Positions 41,011 to 48,861 of a DNA stretch of 48,861 nucleotides are shown in pieces (the first letter of the stretch is position 1; each line of letters begins with the position of its first letter). The notes under the pieces were generated by a model, which was not told the DNA's origin, did not search any database, and saw only the letters and a program-made list of their open reading frames with translations. Made by a program: the position numbers and the translations under genes. Origin of the DNA: Adlercreutzia wanghongyangiae (GTDB taxonomy: Bacteria; Actinomycetota; Coriobacteriia; Coriobacteriales; Eggerthellaceae); NCBI RefSeq assembly GCF_035989245.1, contig NZ_JAYMFF010000023.1, forward strand, positions 1 to 48,861, in the 5' to 3' direction.

Positions 41011-41859
41011 ATGGATTTCGCTGCTGTTGTGGACGTGGCTCTGCCGATCGTCTATGTGCTTGTGGGCGCGGTGCTGGTCTGGTTCGTCGTGGAGCTGGCG
41101 CTGACCATTCGCTCGACTCGTTCGACCATCGACGATGCTCACAAGGAGCTGACGCCCACGCTGCAGAACGTGGAGAAGATCACTGCCCAGGTTGAGCCGT
41201 TGGTCGGCAACGTGAACACGCTGATCACCGAGCAGGTGAACCCGCTGATGGAGAAGGCCAACGCCTTGGCCGAGGAAGCGCGTCCGGCGGTGGGCCGCGT
41301 CGACCCGCTGGTGGAGCGCCTGGCCCTGACGGTGGATGCGGCCAACCTGGAGCTGATGCGCGTTGACCAGATTCTGGAGGATGTGACGCAGATCACCGAT
41401 TCCGTGTCGAAGGCTGCCGGCGCCGTGGATACGGTCACGAGCGCTCCTATCGATCTGGTGAACACCCTGACCGGCAAGCTGCGCAGCAAGTTCAAGCCGC
41501 GTTACGCCTCCGATGAGTCGGTGCGCCTGGGCGCCGCCGCAACCTCCGCGGCCGACCGGGCCCCGGAGCGTTCGGCGACGGTGGCCGACGCGGTGAGCGC
41601 CATGGGCGATGCCGCCAGCGCCGTGATGTCCGAGCAGAAGGCGCGTCGTGCGGCCCGCAAGGCCGACACCGCCGCCCGCGATGCGCGCACCGGCGCCTTC
41701 GAGAGCCAGCTGGGCGATACCGCCGCCACGCTGACCAACGCCGCGGTGGCCGCCGCCGGCACCGACACGGATGCGCCTGCGGCCTCTGCGAGCATTTCCC
41801 CGAACGCCGCGGCCGCCGAGGCGGCGCCGGCCAAGAAGGGTCCCTACACGGTTCAGTAG
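41011..41859 (+). CDS. Membrane-anchored coiled protein (DUF948-like)
   Basis: 282 residues: one N-terminal membrane helix (VALPIVYVLVGAVLVWFVVELALTI), then a long heptad-like helical region (TIDDAHKELTPTLQNVEKITAQVEPLVGNVNTL) typical of DUF948/YtxG proteins, and an Ala-rich low-complexity C-terminus. The function is unknown; B. subtilis relatives are envelope-stress proteins. AAGGAGG precedes the start. The transporter gene begins 31 bases downstream, so the two form an operon. Confidence 0.75.
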   Translation: MDFAAVVDVALPIVYVLVGAVLVWFVVELALTIRSTRSTIDDAHKELTPTLQNVEKITAQVEPLVGNVNTLITEQVNPLMEKANALAEEARPAVGRVDPLVERLALTVDAANLELMRVDQILEDVTQITDSVSKAAGAVDTVTSAPIDLVNTLTGKLRSKFKPRYASDESVRLGAAATSAADRAPERSATVADAVSAMGDAASAVMSEQKARRAARKADTAARDARTGAFESQLGDTAATLTNAAVAAAGTDTDAPAASASISPNAAAAEAAPAKKGPYTVQ

Positions 41860-41890
41860 TTCGGTTTGCGCGAGAGTCCCAGGTGATTGT

Positions 41891-43279
41891 ATGAGCAGCG
41901 ACCCTATTCGCACGCCCGCTTCCGGCCGCCGCGCCGTGGAGACGTCCTCCGTCGGCCTCACACCGGGGGAACGCAAGGCCCGGGTGCGGTTTCTCGACCT
42001 GTGGTCGGTGATCGCCGCCATTCTGCTGCTGGGCGTGGTGGTGTGGCTCATGGGCATTCTCGCGGTGCCCGTTGCCATTCTCATCTGGACGCTCATCATC
42101 GTGTTCTGCCTGCGCGGCGTGGTGAACGGGCTGGAGAAGCATCACGTGAATCGCGCCATCGGCACCACCGTGGCCTACCTGCTGATGGCCGTGGTCATCT
42201 TGGCGGTGGGCTTCCTGCTGTTCTCGCCTATGTTCGGCCTGAACGCCCAGTTCAACGACTTGCTCACCAGCATGCCCCATTATGTGGACGCCGTGACGGC
42301 CTGGGGCAACGACCTGTACGGCCGCTACGCCCAGTTCTTCGAGGACGACACGGTGAAGAACCTTATCGCCGAGGCCCAAAAGGCCGCCGCCTCGTGGGCG
42401 GCGGGCATCGCCTCGGGTGCCGGCAGCGGCGTGATGGCCTTCGGCACCACGCTGGCCAACGGCCTTATGGCCCTGGGCTTCGGCCTGGTCATCGCGTTCT
42501 GGGTGCTGATGGAACTGCCCGCCATCGGCCGCGAGACGCGTCGGCTCATCGGGCCTAAGCACGCGGGCGACGCGGAGTTCTTCCATGCCACCTTTACACG
42601 TGTGATGGGCGGCTACATCAAAGGGACGCTGCTGCAGTGCGCCATCATCGGCGTGGGCTGCGGCGTGCTGTTCGGGTTTGCCGGCGTGCCCAACGCGGCG
42701 GTGCTGGGGCTTATCACCGGCGTTATGAACATCATCCCCATTATCGGCCCGTGGATCGGTGGTGCTCTGGCTGCCATCGTGGCCATCTTCGCCGGGCCTG
42801 TTACGGCGGCCATCGCGCTGATCGGCACCATTGTCATTCAGCAGCTCGTCTACACCTTCGTCTCGCCGAAGATCATGGCGAACTCGGTGGACATCCACCC
42901 GGCGCTGACCTTGTTCGCCTTGATGGTGGGCTCGGCCCTGGGCGGCGCCATGAGCGGACTTTTGGGATCGCTCGTGGGCATGTTGGCCTCCATTCCGCTG
43001 GTGGCCGTGGCAAAGTCGGTGTTCGTGTACTACTTCGAGAAGAAGACCGGGCGCCACCTGGTGGCCGAGGACGGCGTGTTCTTCAAGGGCACGCCCGAGG
43101 ACGCTGAAAAGGTGAACCCCATTGCCGACGCCACGGCGCCAACCACCACCGGCTCGTTGCGTCCCATTCGGCTCGAGGACGTGGCCGGTATTACCGGGCG
43201 TCTGCCAAAGCTGCATCTGCAGCGCCACGGGAAGGTCGGCCCGCGCCATTCCCACGACGAGGACGACCCGCGCAGGTAA
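41891..43279 (+). CDS. AI-2E family transporter-like membrane protein
   Basis: 462 residues with about eight helices and the family's conserved stretches: FGLVIAFWVLMELPAIGRETRRL, GGYIKGTLLQCAIIGVGCGVLFGFAGVPNAAVLGLITGVMNIIPIIGPWIGG, and YTFVSPKIMANSVDIHPALTLFALMVGSALGG. The family is named for E. coli TqsA, but members transport varied substrates including cations. The C-terminal ~75 residues are a charged cytoplasmic tail. ATG 41891 is the start (AGGTGA upstream). It shares an operon with the DUF948-like gene. Confidence 0.87.
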   Translation: MSSDPIRTPASGRRAVETSSVGLTPGERKARVRFLDLWSVIAAILLLGVVVWLMGILAVPVAILIWTLIIVFCLRGVVNGLEKHHVNRAIGTTVAYLLMAVVILAVGFLLFSPMFGLNAQFNDLLTSMPHYVDAVTAWGNDLYGRYAQFFEDDTVKNLIAEAQKAAASWAAGIASGAGSGVMAFGTTLANGLMALGFGLVIAFWVLMELPAIGRETRRLIGPKHAGDAEFFHATFTRVMGGYIKGTLLQCAIIGVGCGVLFGFAGVPNAAVLGLITGVMNIIPIIGPWIGGALAAIVAIFAGPVTAAIALIGTIVIQQLVYTFVSPKIMANSVDIHPALTLFALMVGSALGGAMSGLLGSLVGMLASIPLVAVAKSVFVYYFEKKTGRHLVAEDGVFFKGTPEDAEKVNPIADATAPTTTGSLRPIRLEDVAGITGRLPKLHLQRHGKVGPRHSHDEDDPRR

Positions 43280-43340
43280 CTTGTACTATAATCATCGGCT
43301 GGATATTTTCGGCAATCCGCAAAGGACGGACAGGATACCT

Positions 43341-45977
43341 ATGCAGTACATGACAACCGCTGAGATTCGCGAGAAGTACCTGAACTACTTCCAGGAGAAG
43401 GGCTGCAAGCTGGTGCCGTCCTCTTCGCTCATCCCCGACGATCCGTCGCTTCTGCTGACGAGCGCCGGCATGGTGCAGTTCAAGCCCTACTTCCTGCAGC
43501 AGAAGCAGCTGGAGGCGCCCTATATTGGCACTACCAGCGTGCAGAAGTGCGTGCGCACCAACGACATCGACATCATCGGCACCACGGGGCGCCACCTGAG
43601 CTTCTTCGAGATGCTCGGCAACTTCTCCTTCGGCGAGTACTTCAAGGACGAGATGTGCGCCTGGGCCTACGACTTCTCCGTGAACGTGCTGGGGCTGCCG
43701 CCCGAGCGCCTGTACTTCACCGTGTTCGAGGACGACGACGAGACCATCGAGATTTGGAAGAAGCTCGGCGTGCCCGAGGACCACATCTCGCGCCTCGGCG
43801 AGGACGACAACTTCTGGCGCGCCGGCCCCACCGGCCCGTGCGGACCCTGCTCGGAGATCTACTACGACCAGGGCCCCGCGTTCGGCTGCGGCAGCCCCGA
43901 CTGCGCGCCGGGCTGCGACTGCGACCGCTTCCTGGAGTACTGGAACTGCGTGTTCACCCAGTACGACGGCCAGGAGGACGGCACGCTTCTGCCGCTGCCC
44001 AAGAAGAACATCGACACGGGTATGGGCCTGGAACGTATGGCCGCCATCATGCAGGGCGTGCAAAGCAACTACGAGACCGACGTGCTGCGCAGCCTGGTGG
44101 CCGTGGGCGAGCGGCTTTCCGGCCACACCTACGGCGAGGACGCCGAGGTGGACCTGGCCCTGCGCATCATCGCCGACCACTCCCGCTCGGTCACCTTCAT
44201 GATCGCCGACGGTATCCTGCCGGGCAACGAGGGCCGCGGCTACGTGCTGCGCCGCCTGCTGCGTCGCGCCATCATGAAGGCCCAGCTCATCGGCATCGAG
44301 GGCCACTTCCTGAACGAGTATGTGGATGAGATCGTGCGCCTCATGGGTGATGTGTACCCCGAGATCGTGGAGAACCGCGAGCTGGAGCGCGGCCTCATCA
44401 TGGCCGAGGAGGATCGCTTCGGCGCCACCCTGCGCCAAGGCCAGGCCTATCTGGAAGATGCGCTTTCGGCCCTTGAGGGCAACGTGCTCTCGGGTGAGGA
44501 GGCCTTCACCCTGCACGACACCTACGGCTTCCCCGTGGAAGTGACCCAGGAGATCGCCGAGGGCCGCGGCATCACCGTGGACATGACCGGCTTCGAGGCC
44601 GCCATGGAGGCCCAGCGCGAGCGCGCCCGCGCCGCCGGTGCCAAGGACGCCGAGGCCGCCTGGTCCACCTATGGCGGCATCTACGCCGACCTGCTGCGCG
44701 AGCTCGGCCCCACCGACTTCGTGGGCTATAGCGCCACCGCGGCCGCCACGCGCGTGCTGGCCGTGGTGGTGGACGGCGAGCGCGTGGGCACTCTGGCTGC
44801 CGGGCAGTCCGGCGAGGTGGTGCTTGCCGCCACGCCGTTCTACGCCGAGATGGGCGGCGAGGTGGGCGACACCGGCGTCATCGAGAACGGGGACGCGCAC
44901 ATCTACGTGCTGGACACGAAGGCTCCCGAGAAGGGCCTCGTGGTGCACGCCGTGCGCGCCGATGAGGCCGGTCTGGCCGAGGGCGATGCCGTGGTGGCCC
45001 GCGTGGACGCCAACCGCCGCGCCGCCATCGAGCGCAACCACACCGCCACCCACATCCTGCACGCCGCCCTGCGCCGCGTGCTGGGCGATCACGTGAAGCA
45101 GGCCGGCTCCTACGTGGGCCCCGATCGTCTGCGCTTCGACTTCACCCACTTCGAGGCCTGCACGGCCGAGCAGCTGGCGGACGTGGAGCGCGAGGCCAAC
45201 GAGCACATCATGAGCGCCACGCCCACCACCATTTACGAGACTTCCCTGGAAGAGGCCCGCGCCGCCGGTATCACCGGTCTGTTCGGCGAGAAGTACGGCG
45301 ATGTGGTTCGCGTGGTAGAGGCGGGCGACTTCAGCCGCGAGCTCTGCGGCGGCTGCCATGTGTCCAACACCGCCGAGATCGGCTTTTTGAAGATCACGAG
45401 TGAGTCGAGCGTGGGCGCCAATGTGCGCCGCATCGAGGCCGTGACAAGCTATGGCGCGCTCGCCTACGTGAACAAGGTGGAGGCCGAGCTGAAGGAGGCC
45501 GCCGGCACCCTGCGCGTGCCCATGTTCGACGTGTCCGAGCGCGTGGCCGCCGATCAGAAGGCCATGAAGGAGATGCGCGCCAAGGCCAAGCGCGCCAAGG
45601 AGATGGTGGGCGACGACATGTTCGCCGCGCTGCTTGCCCAGGTGCAGGACGCGCCGGCGGGCTACCCGGTCATTATCGCCCGCACCGAGGTACGCGACGG
45701 CGGCCAGATGCGCAACATGTGGGATATCGTCCGCAGCCGCATGAGCGCCCCGGGCGCGATGGTGGTGGCCGCGGTGAACGACGGCAAGCCCGTGCTCATG
45801 GCCGCCGGCACCGACGAGGCCGTGGCCGCTGGGTTCAACGCTGGGGTCATCATCAAGGCCATGGGCCCGGCCATCCAGGGCGGTGGCGGCGGCAAGCCCA
45901 CCATGGCCCAGGCCGGCGGTAAGAACCCCGACGGCATCGACGACGCCCTGGAAATCGCCCGCAACATGATTCTGTAG
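43341..45977 (+). CDS. alaS: Alanyl-tRNA synthetase
   Basis: Charges tRNA-Ala, including the one at 14997. 878 residues: class II core (LTSAGMVQFKPYFLQ, TNDIDIIGTTGRHLSFFEMLGNFSFGEYF, GPTGPCGPCSEIYYD, DTGMGLERMA), an insertion with clustered cysteines (CGSPDCAPGCDCDRF), the editing domain zinc residues HTATHILHAALR and CGGCHVSNTAEIG, and the C-Ala domain. A TATAAT at 43287-43292 is a probable -10 box. ATG 43341 is used; ATG 43350 lacks a ribosome site. Confidence 0.95.
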   Translation: MQYMTTAEIREKYLNYFQEKGCKLVPSSSLIPDDPSLLLTSAGMVQFKPYFLQQKQLEAPYIGTTSVQKCVRTNDIDIIGTTGRHLSFFEMLGNFSFGEYFKDEMCAWAYDFSVNVLGLPPERLYFTVFEDDDETIEIWKKLGVPEDHISRLGEDDNFWRAGPTGPCGPCSEIYYDQGPAFGCGSPDCAPGCDCDRFLEYWNCVFTQYDGQEDGTLLPLPKKNIDTGMGLERMAAIMQGVQSNYETDVLRSLVAVGERLSGHTYGEDAEVDLALRIIADHSRSVTFMIADGILPGNEGRGYVLRRLLRRAIMKAQLIGIEGHFLNEYVDEIVRLMGDVYPEIVENRELERGLIMAEEDRFGATLRQGQAYLEDALSALEGNVLSGEEAFTLHDTYGFPVEVTQEIAEGRGITVDMTGFEAAMEAQRERARAAGAKDAEAAWSTYGGIYADLLRELGPTDFVGYSATAAATRVLAVVVDGERVGTLAAGQSGEVVLAATPFYAEMGGEVGDTGVIENGDAHIYVLDTKAPEKGLVVHAVRADEAGLAEGDAVVARVDANRRAAIERNHTATHILHAALRRVLGDHVKQAGSYVGPDRLRFDFTHFEACTAEQLADVEREANEHIMSATPTTIYETSLEEARAAGITGLFGEKYGDVVRVVEAGDFSRELCGGCHVSNTAEIGFLKITSESSVGANVRRIEAVTSYGALAYVNKVEAELKEAAGTLRVPMFDVSERVAADQKAMKEMRAKAKRAKEMVGDDMFAALLAQVQDAPAGYPVIIARTEVRDGGQMRNMWDIVRSRMSAPGAMVVAAVNDGKPVLMAAGTDEAVAAGFNAGVIIKAMGPAIQGGGGGKPTMAQAGGKNPDGIDDALEIARNMIL

Positions 45978-46025
45978 GGGCACCAGGAGTACCGGTCGCC
46001 TCGCATTATTCCAAACGACCCCAAG

Positions 46026-46053
46026 AAAGGACGGCCCCGCGCCGTCCTTTCCC
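46026..46053 (+). terminator. Terminator of alaS
   Basis: AAAGGACGGC and GCCGTCCTTT perfect arms with a five-base loop. It also has A-rich and T-rich flanks for both strands. Confidence 0.75.
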
Positions 46054-46147
46054 TATCAGTGCGGGCTGGAAATCTTAAAGAATATGAGAAAGCCTGTGCT
46101 TGAGGTAGGAGAAGACGGCTTCGGCCTGCAGATTGCGTTGTGCAAAC

Positions 46148-46206
46148 TTTACCTTTTCACCCTGAAACCTTTACTTGGGAGCGTACTGTGCTATAAAAAG
46201 TAAAGG
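46148..46206 (+). promoter_or_regulatory. Promoter and operator of the HTH-Fic gene
   Basis: CCTTTACTT (46168-46176) and AAGTAAAGG (46198-46206) are perfect inverted repeats enclosing an extended -10 box (TGC-TATAAA, 46189-46197). A third half-site CTTTACCTT lies at 46148-46156. The right arm includes the ribosome site. The HTH of the encoded protein is the natural ligand, giving self-repression. Confidence 0.6.
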
Positions 46207-46212
46207 AATGAG

Positions 46213-47133
46213 GTGAATATTGTGATTTCGTATTCCGGCTTGTCGCAAAAACTGAATGAGAGGGGTCTGACGAGGACCGCATTGGCGAAGGAGCTGGGCA
46301 TCTCTTCCCGTACCATGGCGAAGATTGGTCGAGGGGAGAAAGTCTCGGACCGTGTTCTTGAAAGGATGGCGACCTTCCTTTGCTGCCCAGTAGGCGAGTT
46401 GTGCCGAGCTATTTCGAGCAATAACTTGCTGCAAACGCTCAGGGATGAGAAATACGCCCAAATTTCAGGCGGCCTGTACCACGAACTTCAGGTGCGGATG
46501 ACCTACAACTCCAACCATATCGAGGGAAGCAGGCTCAGTGAAGATCAAACCAGAATGATCTTCGAGACGAACACCGTGGATGTTGGCGAAGGCGTTCCCG
46601 TTGATGACATTATTGAGACGGTCAATCACTTCCGGGCCATAGATTACTGCATCGACACAGCGGAGGAGCCGCTTACTGAAGACATCGTCAAGCAGCTGCA
46701 TCGCATGCTGAAGCAGGGCACGAGGGATTCCACGCTTGCATGGTTTGCCGTCGGGGACTATAAGAGGCGGCCCAACGTGGTCGGCGGTCGCGAGACGGTC
46801 AAGCCGGAAGAGGTTGCCTTCCGTATGGGTTCGCTGCTTTCCGAGTACGACCAGATTGTCGACGTTACGATTGACGATATCGTCTGGTTTCATTGCGAGT
46901 TCGAGCGCATCCACCCGTTCCAGGACGGGAATGGAAGGGTCGGAAGGCTTATCGTGTTGAAGGAGTGCCTGCGCTTTGAGCTTGTTCCGTTCATTATCGA
47001 GGACTCTAAGAAGATGTTCTACTACCGAGGCCTTTCCGAATGGGATCGGGAGAAGGGGTATCTAACGGACACCTGCCTGGACGGGCAAGACGCATTTAAG
47101 AGGCTGATGTCGATGTTCGATGTTCGTCCTTGA
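46213..47133 (+). CDS. Fic domain protein with N-terminal HTH
   Basis: 306 residues. An N-terminal Xre-type helix-turn-helix (LNERGLTRTALAKELGISSRTMAKIGRGEKVSDRVLERMATFL) is joined to a Fic domain with the full active site HPFQDGNGRVGR. An inhibitory motif SNHIEG lies N-terminal to the Fic core, making it self-inhibited (class II). Such enzymes usually AMPylate proteins. GTG 46213 follows AAAGGA; GTG 46222 is possible. Its 3' end overlaps the opposite-strand hsdS frame by 38 bases. The operator in front suggests self-regulation. Confidence 0.87.
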   Translation: MNIVISYSGLSQKLNERGLTRTALAKELGISSRTMAKIGRGEKVSDRVLERMATFLCCPVGELCRAISSNNLLQTLRDEKYAQISGGLYHELQVRMTYNSNHIEGSRLSEDQTRMIFETNTVDVGEGVPVDDIIETVNHFRAIDYCIDTAEEPLTEDIVKQLHRMLKQGTRDSTLAWFAVGDYKRRPNVVGGRETVKPEEVAFRMGSLLSEYDQIVDVTIDDIVWFHCEFERIHPFQDGNGRVGRLIVLKECLRFELVPFIIEDSKKMFYYRGLSEWDREKGYLTDTCLDGQDAFKRLMSMFDVRP

Positions 47134-47701
47134 GGCAAACGCGCCCGGCTCTTTGCCGATCTAACTCACGCTGATGAAGGGTGATGAGCGAGTCGAGCTT
47201 CTGGAAGAGGGCACCGATGCGAGATTGCTCCGGTAAATCTGGAACCAGAATTGGCTCTTGAGCCAGATCGCTCGGGACCAATTCATTCATCATGGTCCCG
47301 CTCTTCGTGGCGTTCACCAGGATAGGGCGCATCGTTCTTTCATGCGGAATAAAATACTTCCAGAATTCAAATCGCTGCTCCACGATGGGCCTGAAGCAGG
47401 AAAACCGAGGAGACATAAGACCGTCACCTGCGTCATTGAGGACGAAGCGGCCAAAAGCGTGCTCTTTATTCGTATGACCCTCAAACGCGATGTCACCCAC
47501 ACGGATTATCTTGTAGTTGCTAAGCGATGCATCGGAGGCCCCATTCCCTCCATTGAAGGTCATCGTGGCGATAGACAACGTCCTGTCGTAACCAAGTGCG
47601 CAGTCGTCATTGCGCTCGTTGTTGACGGCGTACAGCTCCCCCAGCTTACGCTGTTCCCAAGCGGAATCCCAACAACAAGCTGGAGTCGCTGAGGCGCAAG
47701 C
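47096..47701 (-). pseudogene. hsdS: Type I restriction specificity subunit (hsdS), headless silent cassette
   Basis: The minus-strand frame is open from 47701 to the stop at 47096 without a convincing start. It reads WEQRKLGELYAVNNERN, a target-recognition half, then VPDLPEQSRIGALFQKLDSLITLHQREL, the conserved HsdS helix region. It is therefore one half of a specificity subunit plus the end. The WEQRKLGE-coding stretch lies in a 25-base sequence (47637-47661) repeated in inverse orientation at 48791-48815, where the other hsdS begins. It may be a stored cassette activated by inversion rather than a dead gene. Confidence 0.75.
47637..47661 (-). repeat. 25-bp inverted repeat, left copy (hsdS recombination site candidate)
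   Basis: Perfect inverse match to 48791-48815. It encodes the end of ..WEQRKLG.. in both hsdS frames and in the same phase, so exchange would keep both frames open. The outer distance is 1179 bases. Confidence 0.75.
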
Positions 47702-47889
47702 TCATTGATTCAGGCGAGCTTGCCCCGACGGAGAAAGGGCTGCACGAACTCGGCTGCACGCTGCATTTCGATAGTCCGAGCGCTGCCGCCGTTTTCGTCC
47801 TTGTCGGAAGCTGCAATGGATGGACCGAATGGGTGGACGAAAGCGGAAGAACGCTTTCCTTTGTCTACAGGGACTCTCGGACGGACTGA
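47662..47889 (+). pseudogene. DUF4357 domain fragment
   Basis: The plus-strand frame reads NPNNKLESLRRKLIDSGEL, FDSPSAAAVFVLVGSCNGW, then TEWVDESGRTLSFVYR before a stop at 47887. This is the DUF4357 domain found at the C-terminus of GIY-YIG and other restriction-linked proteins. The N-terminal catalytic part is missing; the fragment begins right where the 25-base repeat ends. It overlaps the 3' end of the HEPN gene on the other strand by 25 bases. Confidence 0.65.
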
Positions 47890-48317
47890 CCCTCTTTGGG
47901 CTCGTCCTTACAGGGCGACAAGGCAAGGGATTCATACCCATTGTCGGAAATCATCCGGGAGATGGCCTCGAAGGCGCGCATGGCATCCAAAGCTTCACCC
48001 TCCTGAAAATCCGGCGCGTCCGCATAACGTGTAAGCGATATGAGGCTCGAGAGGTAAGAGGCCTGTTCGAGGGTCTCGTCGTCGAAGTCGAGGAAGCCCA
48101 AATCATTGGCTCGGTTCAACAACGACGAGATATTATGCGTAAAAGGGAAAGCTTCGTTGTTCTTCTCGAACACCGACTTCACCAGTTTCTCGGCAGCTTG
48201 CTGCGCATGGTATCCGATGCTCTCTGCGTAGCTCGCGACTCCCAACGAGGCGAGGGCATCGATGGTCTCGACATCTACGGATGCTGCATAGAGAAGGCCG
48301 CGGAGCTCTTTAGCCAT
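47865..48317 (-). CDS. HEPN domain protein of a HEPN/MNT pair
   Basis: 150 residues, all-helical. ESIGYHAQQAAEKLVKSVFEK and FPFTHNISSLLNRANDLG are the HEPN core, with SLTRYADAPDF near the end. The RNase motif Rx4-6H of toxic HEPN proteins is absent (RYADAP instead), as in HEPN proteins that partner nucleotidyltransferases with a RYPD-like element. The start overlaps the MNT gene by 8 bases, so the two are co-translated. It lies inside the segment bounded by the 25-base inverted repeat. Confidence 0.82.
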   Translation of the reverse strand: MAKELRGLLYAASVDVETIDALASLGVASYAESIGYHAQQAAEKLVKSVFEKNNEAFPFTHNISSLLNRANDLGFLDFDDETLEQASYLSSLISLTRYADAPDFQEGEALDAMRAFEAISRMISDNGYESLALSPCKDEPKEGQSVRESL

Positions 48318-48690
48318 AGATCTTCACGCCCTCGTTGGCGATGGCGTAGTCCACTGTTGTGCGGCGGATTTTACGATCTAGATAGTCATCACGAAAGCGA
48401 GCCAGCAGATCGTAGTCGAAACCGGCGTCGTACATCAACCGCGAGATTGACATCGATGCCTTGGTGGCATATCGGATGGGCCTCTCATTGTCATTTTCGG
48501 TAATGACCATGATGTCGACATCACTCGAAGGACGCTCCTCGCGACGTGCGTAACTGCCGAAAATGTAAATGCTGTCAGTGGGCACCGCATCTGTAATGGC
48601 GTCTATCATTGACTCAAGCACAGTTACCGGGATGCGCAGCTTGGCGGCATCGGAATTGATCTTGGTATTTGCTCCTGCGCTTCGTGGCAT
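48310..48690 (-). CDS. Minimal nucleotidyltransferase (MNT) of a HEPN/MNT pair
   Basis: 126 residues with the polymerase-beta fold signature IYIFGSYARREERPSSDVDIMVI (GS-x10-D-x-D). Partners of this type can AMPylate or otherwise neutralise the HEPN protein, giving a toxin-antitoxin or anti-phage function; which is active here is unknown. ATG 48690 follows AAAGGATG. It is first gene of the pair. Confidence 0.85.
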   Translation of the reverse strand: MPRSAGANTKINSDAAKLRIPVTVLESMIDAITDAVPTDSIYIFGSYARREERPSSDVDIMVITENDNERPIRYATKASMSISRLMYDAGFDYDLLARFRDDYLDRKIRRTTVDYAIANEGVKIYG

Positions 48691-48759
48691 CCGGCATCCT
48701 TTCGTCTCTCGAAGATTCTAGCATGGAAAGGGCAGTGTTGTGTCTAGGGAAGCCCGATA

Positions 48760-48861
48760 GTGCACAAGCCGTTGCGCGGGAAGAAAATAACTTGGGAACA
48801 GCGTAAGCTGGGGGATGTGGGGCATGCCCAATCTGGCGTCGGCTTTCCAGATGCGGAACAG
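48760..48861 (+). CDS. hsdS: Type I specificity subunit HsdS, 5' part (runs off the window)
   Basis: From GTG 48760 (AGGGAAG upstream, in-frame stop at 48745) the frame reads HKPLRGKKITWEQRKLGDVG then HAQSGVGFPDAEQ to the window end. WEQRKLGDV is the standard opening of an HsdS target-recognition domain. The 25-base repeat at 48791-48815 is within it. This is probably the expressed copy at the present orientation. Confidence 0.6.
   Translation, partial: MHKPLRGKKITWEQRKLGDVGHAQSGVGFPDAEQ
48791..48815 (+). repeat. 25-bp inverted repeat, right copy (hsdS recombination site candidate)
   Basis: Perfect inverse match to 47637-47661. Together they enclose the DUF4357 fragment, the HEPN/MNT pair and the hsdS start. 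Confidence 0.75.

Overview
The window looks like a chromosomal segment of a GC-rich anaerobic gut actinobacterium of the Coriobacteriia, most likely family Eggerthellaceae (Eggerthella/Adlercreutzia/Gordonibacter group). Supporting traits are Tat-exported FAD flavoproteins paired with multihaem lipoproteins or FMN-binding lipoproteins, a regulator with a 12-helix membrane half and a LuxR DNA-binding tail, a nap-ccm respiratory cluster, a DUF5692-like membrane protein and strong GC codon bias. Assignment to genus is not possible by eye.

Layout. 1-4.9 kb: a 28-residue hydrophobic peptide gene, recQ, icd and a cyclophilin gene. 4.9-9.6 kb: a membrane LuxR regulator divergent from a Tat flavoprotein and a six-haem cytochrome lipoprotein. 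9.6-12.4 kb: a decayed zone with a weak NUDIX gene, a broken methyltransferase, a nuclease-like gene and two copies of a palindromic repeat. 12.4-17.1 kb: 2-hydroxyacid dehydrogenase, SDR, veg, tRNA-Ala(CGC), 5-formyl-THF cyclo-ligase and a MocR regulator. 17.2-28.4 kb: a periplasmic nitrate reductase cluster (napG-A-B-D-H) followed by cytochrome c maturation genes (ccmE-F-A-B-C-D); ccmG and ccmH are not in the window and CcmE is the Cys-type. 28.4-30.9 kb: non-coding and decayed DNA with a MITE-like element, an HxlR regulator and a radical SAM gene. 30.9-37.8 kb: a second flavin reductase module (DUF5692-like membrane protein, FMN-binding lipoprotein, Tat flavoprotein, small membrane protein, a double-MarR regulator and the flavinylating enzyme ApbE). 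38.1-46 kb: housekeeping genes (galU, a probable small RNA, rarA, DUF948-like, AI-2E transporter family, alaS). 46.1-48.9 kb: a defence island with an HTH-Fic protein, parts of type I hsdS genes facing away from each other, a DUF4357 fragment and a HEPN/nucleotidyltransferase pair.

How it fits together. The dominant theme is anaerobic respiration outside the membrane: nitrate through Nap, and two organic-acceptor-type flavin reductases. The ccm genes supply c-type haems to NapB and the six-haem cytochrome, and ApbE supplies covalent FMN to the FMN-binding protein. Intergenic regions are unusually rich in short palindromic repeats: at least three families occur more than once, and one copy has entered the reading frame upstream of ccmB.

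The strongest new-biology candidates are (i) a 1.18-kb segment bounded by a perfect 25-bp inverted repeat that lies inside two opposed hsdS reading frames, which looks like an invertible specificity switch carrying a HEPN/MNT pair; (ii) a probable small RNA upstream of rarA with two C-rich anti-Shine-Dalgarno stretches; (iii) an array of GTCCCCA boxes at about two-helical-turn spacing between the MocR regulator and nap; and (iv) a tandem-domain Cys-type CcmE.
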